Assembly: GCA_934047225.1 (NCBI GenBank)
Contig: OW203989.1
Span: 13,925,977 to 13,989,976 of the forward strand
Reading direction: 5' to 3'
Source of the DNA: Ypsolopha sequella
Taxonomy: Eukaryota > Arthropoda > Insecta > Lepidoptera > Ypsolophidae
DNA: 64,000 nt
Shown here: positions 22,169 through 32,206 of the stretch, piece by piece
Numbering within the stretch: the stretch's first letter is position 1
How the letters are laid out: the number at the start of each line of letters is the position of its first letter
Translations under genes and position numbers: made by a program
Notes under the pieces: model-generated
The model's database searches: none
What the model was told of the DNA's origin: nothing
What the model saw: only the letters and a program-made list of their open reading frames with translations

Positions 22169-22214
22169 ACTCGATATATTTCGGCCTTCGGTATGGGGCC
22201 GTCATCAGTCGAAT
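22169..22214 (-). ncRNA. Hammerhead-like RNA motif, copy 4
   Basis: On the minus strand: ATTCGA, CTGATGA, C, a GGCC/GGCC helix with a long loop, GAAATATA and TCGAGT. Helix I has different bases from copy 3 (ATTCGA/TCGAGT against ACTTGA/TCAAGT) yet still pairs at all six positions, counting one G-U. The two copies converge on about 95 bases of AT-rich DNA. Confidence 0.45.
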
Positions 22215-22319
22215 GTTTTTTTATTTATTAAAAATTTTATTTATTAATTATATTTAAAGTAATATATGTATAATTGCAAATAAAAAGCCAATAGAGGCAA
22301 TATTATATATTTATTAGCG

Positions 22320-22724
22320 TATTTGTCAGGGTAGACAGTGTCTTTTTGTCTGTATGGACCGCACGCCACTGGGGGGGACATACATATTTTTGTGTTTTTT
22401 TAAAGATTTCTCGAAACCAGAACAAGCAACTATAAAAAGTATATATTTTTACAATAAACTTTTTAATATCTACAATTTGATACCCATATTGTATTTTTAG
22501 GGTAATATTTTTATTTTTCTCACTTTTGTTTTGGAAATATTTTGAACAATTCAAATTTTTTTTTTTTACAACGTGATATTTGGACAAACTAATGCTATTT
22601 TAGTGCTAAATTTCATGTCTTTATCTTTAACGGTGCTAAAGTAATGAGGCCGTGACATACGGACGGACAACGGAGTCTCACCATAAAGGTTCCTTTTGTA
22701 CCTTTTAGGTACTACGGAACCCTA
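22320..22724. repeat. Dispersed repeat family A, long form
   Basis: Reverse orientation relative to 12.7 kb. It has GGACATACATATTTTTGTG, TCTCGAAACCAG, ATTTCATGTCTTTATCTTTA, GTGACATACGGACGGACAAC and ends ACTACGGAACCCTAAAAATA. It is uninterrupted through CGGAGTCTCACC, the point where the 34.8-kb LINE has broken another copy. The end nearest the hammerhead-like pair is truncated. Confidence 0.7.
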
Positions 22725-22992
22725 AAAATACCATAAAATATTAAAAACAAGTAAGATCCCAGGATTCTTTTTATATTTTTGAAAGTCCAATCTGTAAAAG
22801 TAAAAGCGTAATTGTAAAACTGCGCGCATGCATCATTGAGTTTTTATATTCGGTATTCATGTCGTAAATAATGTGATTTATTTACTTTTGTGTCATTACC
22901 AATCATTATTACAGAATGTCGAGGTGATAGAGAAAGATAAACCGAAGCGCATGTCCACCTGAGGTTATAGAGGAGGCAACAAATGAACAGGC
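22725..22992. repeat. Near-identical repeat shared with 57.89-58.09 kb
   Basis: Positions 22865-22992 match 57955-58089 with, by eye, one substitution and one 7-base indel (a tandem TGACCTG). The flanking 22725-22864 is also related but more diverged. Both copies follow a family A repeat. A minus-strand frame through it includes CASVYLSLSPRHSVIMI. Either a young mobile element or a recent duplication. Confidence 0.65.
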
Positions 22993-24037
22993 TACACAGT
23001 ATATTAGGGTTTGGATCGTTTAAAAGGCAGGTAGTCGCCAAATACCTTGGGGAAACAAAATTGGGGAAAATAATACTTATCACATGAATACAATGGATGG
23101 AAAAAAATTCCCTAGATGATTTTTCTAAGCAATATTTTCCTTGCGCCAGAACCACACAAACACCATCAGTGGTTTCAAAGAAATAACCAATTTTAAGTAC
23201 TTAATAGTGTTCTGTTAACGCAAGAATAATATTCAGAGAATTTTTCTCCTTTTAACTTTAAATAGCATTTTATATTTTATTCATTATTTTTAAACATCTA
23301 ATTTAAGGGAAATATCATTGTCAGTAAGAGTAATTTTCGGATGACGCTGGAACAGGCACGTTGAGTACGACTTATGTGTTCCTTAGATACGTAATGCGCA
23401 TTTGCGCGCAACCACCCACTCCATTGGATGAGAGAGAGAGAGAGAGAGAGTACACGTTTGACTCTATTTCATTTTTACCTCATAATAAAATATTAAGGTG
23501 GCGGGCTGCGTTCCCAAACGTACAACTTATTACCGTTTTTCTATTTTTGAATAAAAAGTATTAAATAAATGTAATGTGATTGGAATTAGGCGGGCATAAT
23601 TTAATGTGGTTTTTCAAGCAAAGTTGTGTTATTACAAGACTGCCCAAACTAAAAGAGTTATGTTTTTTTTCTGCTTTACGTTTCAAACGATCCTGCACAA
23701 CAAAAACACGCTTTATACTTTTGTGCATGGTAATTTACAAAGGAATAATGCACTAAACTTTGCTAGAAAAGCCTCAATGACATTAAACTATGCTCGCATG
23801 ATAACACAACTCTCTGTAATTTAATGCTTTTTATTCAAAAATTAGAATGACAATCATAAGTGTCATAAATAGTACATTTATATAGTATATGTATTTCAAT
23901 GTGTATGTTTATACTATTTATTTACATTTATATTAATGTATTTTTTACTGGGTATGTCTATGGTAAAACAATTCGGTGTATACAAATATACAAATACAAA
24001 TACATTTTTTTCATTAAATAGGTTTACATAATATGGT
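22993..24037. other. AT-rich intergenic DNA, no gene seen
   Basis: A (GA)n microsatellite lies at about 23429-23451. The frames at 23361-23564 and 23606-23824 have no recognisable domains. The last part may be the 3' untranslated end of an old minus-strand LINE interrupted by the hAT element that follows. Confidence 0.45.
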
Positions 24038-24362
24038 TAGGGGCTAGAGTTTTGACCCGGGAATTCTCGTCCCGGGATTTCCCGGGAATTTGACTTTTCT
24101 CGATCTCGAGAAATTCAGCTCGAGAAAAGTCAAGACAGCGAGACATTATGATTTTACAATAAAGCTATAAAAAATACCTAGATATCGGCAATTTTGCCCT
24201 TTGTGGCATCATTTGACAGGGCGGCAGGTGGCTGTCGGTGTCATTTGATTTGATACTGACAAGAGTTCTTTAAAAAATATAACACTGCAAAAGCATGTAA
24301 AAGCAGAGTTTGGTGTAGAACTAGGTAGAATTCCATGTTAACGATGATTGAGCGTTTCTTGA

Positions 24363-25120
24363 AATGAAAAAAATGCCATTAAAAAAGCTTTGATTGATTT
24401 AGATAGCTCAAACCTATGGAAAGAGGACAATATTGCTGTGCTACAAAAACTGCAAACGATATTAACGCCAACAAAACTTGCAGTGGAAGCATTAAGTAGA
24501 CAAGATGCCAATTTGCTAACGGCAGAGGCTATAATCGATGTGTTGCTGAATTGGAGAGTATGAACGATCCTTTGGCTCTCAAATTAGTTAATTCACTTAA
24601 ACTGAAAATAACAGATTTCCGTAATACATCTTTAATATTGCTGCTGAGCTATCTACACAGCCCCGAAAATTTCATGCACAAAAAAAGTAATTATTTTATT
24701 GGTAACAGCAAAACATTTTTGATTGGATATGCTGAAGACGTATTTAATCGTCTTTACCACACCGTCACAACATTTTCGACCAATGATGATCCAGAAGTCG
24801 TCCAAGTGAGCGTAAGCCAATCAGAACCCGACATTTTTGAAACTCAGTTAGAGAATGCTATCAAAGGTATTTTGAGCAATGAAGAGTCAGCCGCCGTAGC
24901 GCTCTCAAAATCAATCGTAAAAAAATAGTTTTTACTATTGGAAAAATCTGGCAAAAGGTCCCCAAATTTGGAAACCTTATACAAAGCATTACTTTCAGTC
25001 AAGCCAACTTCAACTGAAAATGAACGAGTCTTTTCAATGGCGGGAAATGTGGTCACTAAAATACAATACATAAATAAAATAAATAAAGAAGTTATGTGGA
25101 TTGTTTTTAGAGATTTTTAA
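24363..25120 (+). pseudogene. hAT transposase relic, C-terminal part
   Basis: Three pieces read in order. First, 24363-24551 (ALIDLDSSNLWKEDNIAVLQ, then a helical stretch). Then, after a frameshift near 24548, 24551-24925 (SMNDPLALKLVNSLKLK and onwards). Then, after an in-frame TAG at 24926-24928, 24929-25120, which contains PNLETLYKALLSVKPTSTEN and ERVFSMAGNVVTKI. This last piece is the hAT C-terminal dimerisation domain, whose S-S-E-R-x-F-S pattern is seen here as STENERVFS. The BED zinc finger and the first catalytic acidic residue are missing. Non-functional; it can no longer move itself. Confidence 0.75.
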
Positions 25121-25390
25121 TTATTTGTTTGAGACAGAAGGTTTAATTATTATTTTATTTATTATAATATTTTATTGATTAAAAATAACTGTTTTTAATA
25201 ATGTAAGTAATGTTTTTTTAACAATTTCTGTTTCAAAAATATCTGTTTTTATTGAAGTAATTTGAGAGACTTGGTTGATTTTTGTTCTTTTTAGTAAAAA
25301 AATGTACATAACCGGCATTTTTATTTATTAAACTAAAATAAAGTAGTAAATACAAATTTCTCGATTTCCCGGGACGACCCGAGAAATCGA

Positions 25391-27566
25391 AAGATTTAAG
25401 AAAATGCTAGATATTAGGGATAATTTGTTTAGAACATGGAAGTCGGCGCCGAAAAGTATGATTAAGAGGCTAGAATATACTCGATATAGAAATAAGGTCA
25501 GTAAATTAATAAATGTCGCAAAAAATACATATAGGCAGGAAGAAATTAAAAAATGTAATAATGAATGTAGAAAGATATGGTCAAAAATAAATACGTGGCT
25601 TGGTAGGAATAAAAATAATGTAGATGATATTATACAAAAATATTTAGGCAAAACAGATAATACAGAAAACATATGTACAAATTTTTCTAAAACCTTTACA
25701 CAGGAAATACATAAAATAAAACATAAATATAACACGAAATTTTTAAATAGATCAGATTATGTTAAGGAATCAAATGTAAGCATTAAATACCGAAAAGTAA
25801 GTTGTTCTGAGGTAGAAAAAATTATTGATGAATTAAAATGTGAAACATCACCCGGATCAGACGAAATAAGGGTGAGAGATGTAAAATACATAAAAACTAA
25901 AATAAGTCCTATTATTGCAAGCTTTGTAAATATGTGCGTGTCAAATGGGTTTTACCCAGATGAACTCAAACTGTCACTGATCAGACCTATCTACAAGCAA
26001 GGTAGCCACTTAGATTATTCTAACTATAGACCAATTGCCATTCTTTCTATTATAAATAAAATAACGGAAAAGATTATTGTTAAGCAAATCACTCAATTTT
26101 TAGAAAAACATTCATTAATATCAAACGTACAACATGGTTTTAGACGTGGCCGTAGCACCGCAACAGCACTTGTGCAATTTACAGATTTCATCAATAACAA
26201 CCTTAATGAGAAAAAGCAGATAGTGGCTGTCTTCATAGATTTCAAAAAAGCCTTCGATACGCTTGATCATGATCAATTAATCCACGCCATGCAAGAATGC
26301 GGCATTCGAGGCCCTTTAAGTGACTGGATGAGAGCTTATCTAAATAATAGGAAATTAACTACAGTGATCAGTGGTAGCAGGGGAGAGGAAGCGGGGATCA
26401 TGTATGGCGTACCGACCGGTTCTGTATATGGGCCCATCGGTTACATTATGCACGTAAATAGTATGTCTAACGTTGTGAAGAATTGTTCAATGTACATGTA
26501 TGCGGATGATACCTGCTTGTTCTACGCACATAAGGAATTAAAATTTATTGAAACCTGCATACAAGCTGATTTAGATAATATTGTAAAATGGGCCCATGAC
26601 AATGGCATTATTATAAACTTAAATAAAACTAAATGCGTGCATATTCGGTCACCATACATAAAATCAGATAATAATTATAATGTACGTATTGTGGGTCACG
26701 GTTATGAATGTTTACACAACAGAGGGCGGATCTGTAACTGCAGTGAGATAGAATTCGTAAATAAATATAAATACCTTGGACTTACTGTGGATCAAAATAT
26801 GTCTTGGAAAACACATGTGAGCAATGTTTGTAACAAACTTAGAGCGATTCTTGCAAAATTTTATCATCTTAGTAGATTCGTAAACAGGGCTACACTTTAT
26901 ACAGTGTATTACGCACTTGTTGATGCAATTATATCTTACGGACTAAGCAGTTATGGATGCACCTTCCGGTCATATCTAGATCAAATCAAAATTTTACAAA
27001 TGAGAATAATGAAAACCCTTGTTGATAAAAATACTAAAAATAGCTGTAAAAAAGAATATGAGAAATTGTTTGGAATTTGTAAAATATTGCCTGTTCAGGA
27101 GAAAGTAAAATTAGTAATCATTTTGGAAAACTTCAATTGTAATCAATTTAAAACACCCATATCACATAAAATTATAACTAGAAATATCACAAACAAAAGG
27201 CTTTGTACCCCAAAAATAAATAATTATTATGGTGAGCGTACAAGAAAATTTTTATTACCTAATATTTTGAATGAAATGCCTGTAACAATAAGAAGCAAGG
27301 AAAAAAATGTAACTAAGCGTACTTATAAAAAATATGTTTATAGTCATCTTTTGGATGACTACACAACTAAAATAAAAAATTGAAAATCTGTTTAACTTTA
27401 ATTATAAGTAATTTTTCTTTTGTAGTATTAGTCGGCTAGTATTTAAGTTAAGAGAGTAACATCTGCCAATAAACTTTTTTAAAGTTTGGCGGAAACAATC
27501 AAAAATGTAATGTTGTTTTTTTTCTGCGAATAAATTTTTTTTCTTTTTTTTTCTTAAAAAAAAAAA
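25391..27566 (+). mobile_element. 5'-truncated LINE inserted in the hAT element
   Basis: Starts inside the linker between endonuclease and reverse transcriptase and ends with AATAAA in GCGAATAAATTTTTTTTC followed by mixed T and A runs to about 27566, after which hAT sequence (TCGAGAATTCTAGAGACCCG) resumes. The 3' untranslated region has a possible hairpin (CTGCCAA at about 27465, TTTGGCGG at about 27484); a similar hairpin is near the 3' end of the related LINE at 36.35 kb. The single long ORF has no internal stop, so insertion was fairly recent. Confidence 0.75.
25404..27383 (+). CDS. LINE ORF2 reverse transcriptase (lacks endonuclease)
   Basis: 659 residues, all one frame. Residues 1-130 are the basic linker. 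The reverse transcriptase runs from about 185 (LIRPIYKQGSHLDYSNYRPI) through FIDFKKAFD (catalytic Asp279), GVPTGSVYGP (335-344) and YADD (Y366, Asp368-Asp369), then a thumb and a Cys/His-bearing C-terminal region ending at 659. Protein and RNA would act together in target-primed reverse transcription, but the endonuclease that nicks DNA is absent through 5' truncation, so this copy cannot move alone. The usual PQGS is PTGS here, and the same change is in the 34.9-kb relative, so it marks the lineage. The start codon is simply the first ATG and is not biological. Confidence 0.85.
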   Translation: MLDIRDNLFRTWKSAPKSMIKRLEYTRYRNKVSKLINVAKNTYRQEEIKKCNNECRKIWSKINTWLGRNKNNVDDIIQKYLGKTDNTENICTNFSKTFTQEIHKIKHKYNTKFLNRSDYVKESNVSIKYRKVSCSEVEKIIDELKCETSPGSDEIRVRDVKYIKTKISPIIASFVNMCVSNGFYPDELKLSLIRPIYKQGSHLDYSNYRPIAILSIINKITEKIIVKQITQFLEKHSLISNVQHGFRRGRSTATALVQFTDFINNNLNEKKQIVAVFIDFKKAFDTLDHDQLIHAMQECGIRGPLSDWMRAYLNNRKLTTVISGSRGEEAGIMYGVPTGSVYGPIGYIMHVNSMSNVVKNCSMYMYADDTCLFYAHKELKFIETCIQADLDNIVKWAHDNGIIINLNKTKCVHIRSPYIKSDNNYNVRIVGHGYECLHNRGRICNCSEIEFVNKYKYLGLTVDQNMSWKTHVSNVCNKLRAILAKFYHLSRFVNRATLYTVYYALVDAIISYGLSSYGCTFRSYLDQIKILQMRIMKTLVDKNTKNSCKKEYEKLFGICKILPVQEKVKLVIILENFNCNQFKTPISHKIITRNITNKRLCTPKINNYYGERTRKFLLPNILNEMPVTIRSKEKNVTKRTYKKYVYSHLLDDYTTKIKN

Positions 27567-27633
27567 GAGGTCGAGAATTCTAGAGACCCGAGAAATAAAA
27601 AACCTCGAGAAATCATAATCCCTAGTAGGGGCT

Positions 27634-28423
27634 GGTGTCTCCCTTTAAGCTTTAAAAGGCCTGTGTCAGGAGGCACCGCTCTTCTTTAAGGGTCGGTTGC
27701 GCCAAACATGCTCTCGCGTTTGGACAATTTAACATATTAAAACAAAATATTTTTAACGAATAAAATTTGTGTAAGTAGTTAAGAAGTTGAACTACATTAT
27801 AATTTTTCAGATTTGACACAAGTATCACAATCATCGAGAAAAAAAATCGGAAAATCAGTAAAATTACGGAAAACGTAATTTGGCTTTGGAATGATCAATT
27901 TTTTTGTATGATCAGTCTATTATTCTAACTACAAAATAAAATATTTTTTATAGAGTAAAGAAATGAAAGTAGCCTTTACAGATTTTACACTGTACAAGTG
28001 CTACATATATTTCTTTGAGAAGATCTCTAGTGGTCTGTCTCTGACCATCAGCTACTCTTGGCACTACATATCTTAGAGTTTTGAAAATCCAACTTAAGGC
28101 TGCGTATAAACCTGGACAAATTAGTGATTTTGCCCCCGCATCCCCGCACCTCAACTGTTTGCGCGACCGGCCGTCACCGGCCGCGAGCGCTATTTCTTAG
28201 CTCCCACGAGCGGTGTGGATCCGCGGTCATTAACCCGTGCACGTGCTAGTTTTCAATAATAAGTATAATGCATCTACGATGTATAAAATTCAACCCAGTT
28301 GACAAAACGGTTTGTTCGCAATAGCATTTTTTTGCGTAATTGTGTTTGCATCTAATTTTTATATTTCAAAATTTTATTTTTCGAAAGTCATACTTGCAAA
28401 GATAATGATGACGATGATGATAC
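27634..28423 (-). pseudogene. Old LINE remnant (3' UTR and RT scrap)
   Basis: 27634-27690 resembles the 3' untranslated region of the 58-62 kb LINE (GGTGTCTCCCTTTAAG against GGAGTCCCCTTTTAAG, then CACCGCTCTTC against CTCCGCTCTTCC). On the minus strand at 27948-28154, FKTLRYV and an LLKEIYVALVQ stretch parallel FKTLRHV and LLNQLYVCLAQ of that LINE's reverse transcriptase C-terminus. Both pieces are on the same strand and in the right order, so they are one decayed LINE, split by the hAT insertion. 28140-28230 is a short GC-rich patch of unknown nature. Confidence 0.5.
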
Positions 28424-30681
28424 AACGATACGTCGATACGACGATACGACGATACGTCGATACAACGATACGTCGATACGCCGATACGTCGATACGCCGA
28501 TACGTCGATACGACGATACGTCGATACGTCGATACGTTGATACGTCGATATGTCAATATGTCGATACGACGATACGTCGATACGCCGATACGTTGATACG
28601 ACGATACGAGGATACGACAATACGACGATACGGCAATAAGTCGATACGACGATACGTCGATACGAAAATACGTCGATACGCCAAAACGTCGATACGTCGA
28701 TACGAGGAAACGACCATACGACGATACGACGATACGTTGATACGAGGATACGACGATACGGGGATACGACGATACGACGACACGGCAATACGTCGATACG
28801 ACGATACGTCGATACGTCGATACGACGAAACGTCGATACGAGGAAACGATGATACGTCAATACGAGGATACGGCAACACGTCGATACGACGATACGTCGA
28901 TACGAGGATACCTCAATTCGCCAATACGTCGATACGACGATATGTCGATACAAGGAAACGACGATACGACGATACTTCGATACGTCGATACGTTGATACG
29001 TCGATATGTCGATACGTCGATACGCCGATACGTCGATACGTCGATACGTCGATACGTTGATACGTCGATATGTCGATACGTCGATACGCCGATACATCGA
29101 TACGACGATACGTCGATACGAGGATACGATGATACGACGATACGGCAATACGTCGATACGACGATACGTTGATACGTCGATATGTCGATACGACGATACG
29201 TCGATACGCCGATACGTCGATACGTCGATATGTCGATACGACGATACGTCGATACGCCGATACGATGATACGACGATACGTCGATACGAGGATACGACAA
29301 TACGACGATACGGCAATAAGTCGATACGACAATACGTCGATACGAGGATACGTCGATACGCCGATACGTCGATACGAGGAAACGACCATACGACGATACG
29401 ACGATACGTCGATACGAGGATACGACGATACGGGGATACGACGATACGACGACACGGCAATACGTCGATACGACGATACGCCGATACGTCGATACGACGA
29501 TACGTCGATACGAGGAAACGATGATACGTCGATACGACGATACGTCGATACGAGGATACGACGATACGAGGATACGGCAACACGTCGATACGACGATACG
29601 TCGATACGAGGATACCTTAATACGCCGATACGTCGATACGACGATATGTCGATACAAGGAAACGATGATACGTCGATACGACGATACGTCGATACGAGGA
29701 TACGACGATACGAGGATACGGCAACACGTCGATACGACGATACGTCGATACAAGGATACCTCAATACGCTGATACGTCGATACGACGATATGTTGATACA
29801 AGGAAACGACGATACGACCGATACGACGATACTTCGATATGTCGATACGTTGATACGTCGATATGTCGATACGTCGATACGCCGATACGTCGATACGTCG
29901 ATACGTTGATACGTCGATATGTCGATACGTCGATACGCCGATACATCGATACGTCGATACGAGGATACGACGATACGACGATATGGCAATACGTCGATAC
30001 GACGATACGTCGATACGAGGATACGTCGATACGCCGATACGTCGATACGAGGAAACGACCATACGACGATACGACGATACGTCGATACGAGGATACGACG
30101 ATACGACGATACGACGATACGGCAATACGTCGATACGACGATACGTCGATACGAGGATACGTCGATACGCCGATACGTCGATACGTCGATACGAGGAAAC
30201 GACCATACGACGATACGACGATACGTCGATACGAGGATACGACGATACGTCGATACGACGATACGTCGATACGCCGATACGTCGATACGTTGATACGTCG
30301 ATACGCCGATACGTCGATACGTTGATACGTCGATATGTCGATACGTCAATACGCCGATACGTCGATACGACGATACGTCGATATGAGGAAACGACCATAC
30401 GACGATACGTTGATACGAGGATACGACGATACGTCGATACGAAGATACGTCGATACGACGATATGGCAATACGTCGATACGACGATACATCGATACGAGG
30501 ATACGACGATACGTCGATACGTTGATACGACGATACGTTGATACGTCGATACGTTGATACGTCGATATGATGATACGTCGATACGACGATACGACCATAC
30601 GGCAATACGTCGATACGACGATACATCGATACGTCGATACGACGATAAGTCGATACGACGATACGTCGATACGACGATACG
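28424..30681. repeat. Satellite array of 8-bp unit NCGATACG
   Basis: About 280 tandem units of eight bases, mostly TCGATACG, ACGATACG and CCGATACG, with variants TTGATACG, AGGATACG, ACAATACG, GCAATAAG and TCGATATG. Variant units recur in fixed order, giving higher-order repeats: the block starting GGCAACACGTCG is found near 28870, 29576 and 29720. Because neither strand of the unit contains a stop triplet in any frame, it yields overlapping long frames on both strands with 8-residue periods (RRYVDTSI forward, VSTYRRID reverse). These are by-products, not genes. Each unit carries two CpG and one GATA. Confidence 0.95.
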
Positions 30682-30770
30682 ACCACGATCACGATCACGA
30701 TCACGACCACGATCACGATCACGATCTCGATCGTGATCGCGATGGCGATGGCGATGGTGATGGTGAGATA
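30682..30770. repeat. Hexamer (CACGAT)n tract with inverted end
   Basis: After the 8-bp satellite the sequence changes to a CACGAT/CACGAC hexamer, then flips through CACGATCTCGATCGTGATCG to GCGATGGCGATGG-type repeats. The flip makes a short perfect palindrome and could fold. It joins directly to a LINE scrap. Confidence 0.85.
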
Positions 30771-30775
30771 AGGTT

Positions 30776-30866
30776 TTGTTAGTCTCCCAGAGGGGTAGGC
30801 AGAGACTACAGATTTCCATCTGCTACGATCCAGACACAACTCTTTCGCCTCTTCCACATCCATCAA
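30776..30866 (-). pseudogene. LINE reverse-transcriptase C-terminal scrap (copy 2 of 3)
   Basis: The minus strand reads MDVEEAKELCLDRSRWKS and then VVSAYPSGRLT, the same tail as at 14827-15035. The satellite begins right after its end, so the array may have grown from simple repeats at this LINE's 3' end. A frame that starts here and runs through the whole satellite is an artefact of the satellite's lack of stops. Confidence 0.6.
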
Positions 30867-31639
30867 CCATATTTATTGTGATATTAAATTGTAAGCTAAA
30901 AAAAATACCTCAGACGAAATACATAGCGATATTCATTAGTCCATTGAGACAACCTTTAGTTCAACATATTTAATAAAACATGACCTATCTACTTATTTTG
31001 TTAAGTAATGGCGTACCTTGCTTTATTTTCACTCGTAAAACATTTTTATTCCATTTTTTAGATTGGTTGCATTTATTTCCCATGTTTCAAATTACGAGAT
31101 TTATTTAAATTACGAAACCGGGACGTCGAGAGCGCAAAAACGTAGACCTCCCGTCTCAACGGAGCGATCACAACTGATCGACGGGTGAGTGACGAAACAA
31201 AGCATGGAACAAAAAGCGCGTGCGACCGAGATATCTTGTCGCCGCCTTGTCTCAGAATAAATCGACGTAAGCGCCAATTCTTAGATGTTAAATTAAATGA
31301 AAACGAAACAAAATTATTCAAAATCCCCGGGCAATTATACGGGGTCATTTGTTTTCTTATTTTTAATACAAATTTCAAGGCAAACTGTTTTAAGAAAGGT
31401 CCTTTAACACTCGAAAAACATGAAATATAGAGGTAACTTCGTAATTTTTTTCTATCGAGCGAACTTAAAGCTTTTGCGTTTTTGCTTCTGCACGAATATC
31501 AGCCCTATAGTCTATTATCTATATTATTTTTATTAAACCGATTGACCAAGTTACACAATGTTTTATGCTCATTTGAAATTGTGCATCTGACATTATACCG
31601 ACCCTTAATTTCCAGATTCTTGATGTCACGTGTTCAAGA
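30867..31639. other. Intergenic DNA, no gene seen
   Basis: Frames at 31073-31378 and 31185-31430 overlap on opposite strands without recognisable domains. A phrase at 31570-31600 (TCTGACATTATACCGACCCT) is shared with 14.05 kb. Nothing else supportable. Confidence 0.45.
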
Positions 31640-31837
31640 TGTGCATAACATGATAGTCGCTGATCCAGGATGATACGCGACCTTTTGTATACTCGTACAG
31701 GTACAGTAATCTGAAGTAGTTGTTTTATTGCAGCTGTGAATTCTTATATTAAAGTCATTTCTTGGTTTGGTATTAGCATAGTAACAAAAGCAGGTATATT
31801 GATAATTTACATTTCCTGGCCGTTGATAAATTGACAA
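31640..31837 (-). pseudogene. LINE reverse-transcriptase scrap
   Basis: The minus strand reads a peptide with FNIRIHSCNKTTTSDYCTCT then SIQKVA. This parallels FQIKIHTCNSSFETNSCSCT then SIIKVA in the 58-62 kb LINE, just after its YADD block. A small, aged piece of a related element. Confidence 0.55.
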
Positions 31838-31863
31838 GTGTCAAAATATACCAATTTATTTTT

Positions 31864-31993
31864 AATGTAGTTTAAGTTTATTAAAAGTTAATAATATAAA
31901 GCAACTGATGCCGGGCCCAGTGGAGTCCGAAATATATCTTGAGTAAAATTTTCATTTTTACCTTTATATTATTAACTTTTAATAAACTACATT
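31864..31993 (+). ncRNA. Hammerhead-like RNA motif, copy 5, inside a 32-bp inverted repeat
   Basis: The core at 31902-31941 is CAA, CTGATGC, a helix CGGG/TCCG (partly mismatched), AAATATATC and TTG. It sits in the loop of a longer hairpin: 31864-31901 (AATGTAGTTTA through AGTTAATAATATAAAG) pairs with 31962-31993 (CTTTATATTATTAACTTTTA and onwards) apart from six extra bases in the left arm. The outer stem would bring the whole 130-base unit together as a compact fold. Confidence 0.4.
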
Positions 31994-32148
31994 AAAATTT
32001 TATAAAAAAGAGATAAATACATAAGTTTATAAAAAAAAATATTTTCATGATATTTTTAAAGTATTATTATTTCAGACTTTAGTCAATATTGAACCATATC
32101 CTAAAACAATAAGGAGGTACTTTCAGAAATTATAAAAGTACAATTTTG

Positions 32149-32160
32149 TTTATTTTTATT
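32149..32160 (-). terminator. Polyadenylation signals of the protease gene
   Basis: Two overlapping-register AATAAA hexamers on the minus strand at 32160-32155 and 32154-32149, 47-58 bases beyond the stop codon. The spacing fits a short 3' untranslated region. Confidence 0.65.
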
Positions 32161-32206
32161 CAATTACGAACATGTAAATTACAGTACCATATTATTACAA
32201 TGGAAT

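Larger units (their letters stand above)
24038..27633. mobile_element. hAT-family DNA transposon with nested LINE, 8-bp target duplication
   Basis: The 8-mer TAGGGGCT occurs at 24038-24045 and again at 27626-27633 and brackets one element. An 8-bp duplication is the hallmark of hAT transposons. The left end reads AGAGTTTTGACCCGGGAATT and the right end, in reverse, CTAGGGATTATGATTTCTCG, so the outermost bases are imperfect inverted repeats. The left subterminal region has three CCCGGGA motifs and several TCTCGAG-type motifs, and TTTCCCGGGACG recurs at about 25364. Inside are a broken hAT transposase (24363-25120) and a younger LINE (about 25391-27566). The flanking DNA on the right resembles the 3' untranslated region of the 58-62 kb LINE, so the hAT itself landed in an older LINE. 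Confidence 0.75.

Noticed and set aside
28424..30681. CRISPR-like array
   Set aside because: Units are contiguous 8-mers with no spacers, in a eukaryotic genome.
28857..30866. Very long open frames (up to 669 codons) on both strands in the satellite
   Set aside because: The 8-bp unit cannot form a stop in any frame, so the frames are a by-product. Opposite strands and all phases are equally open, and the N-terminus of the longest is a LINE scrap.
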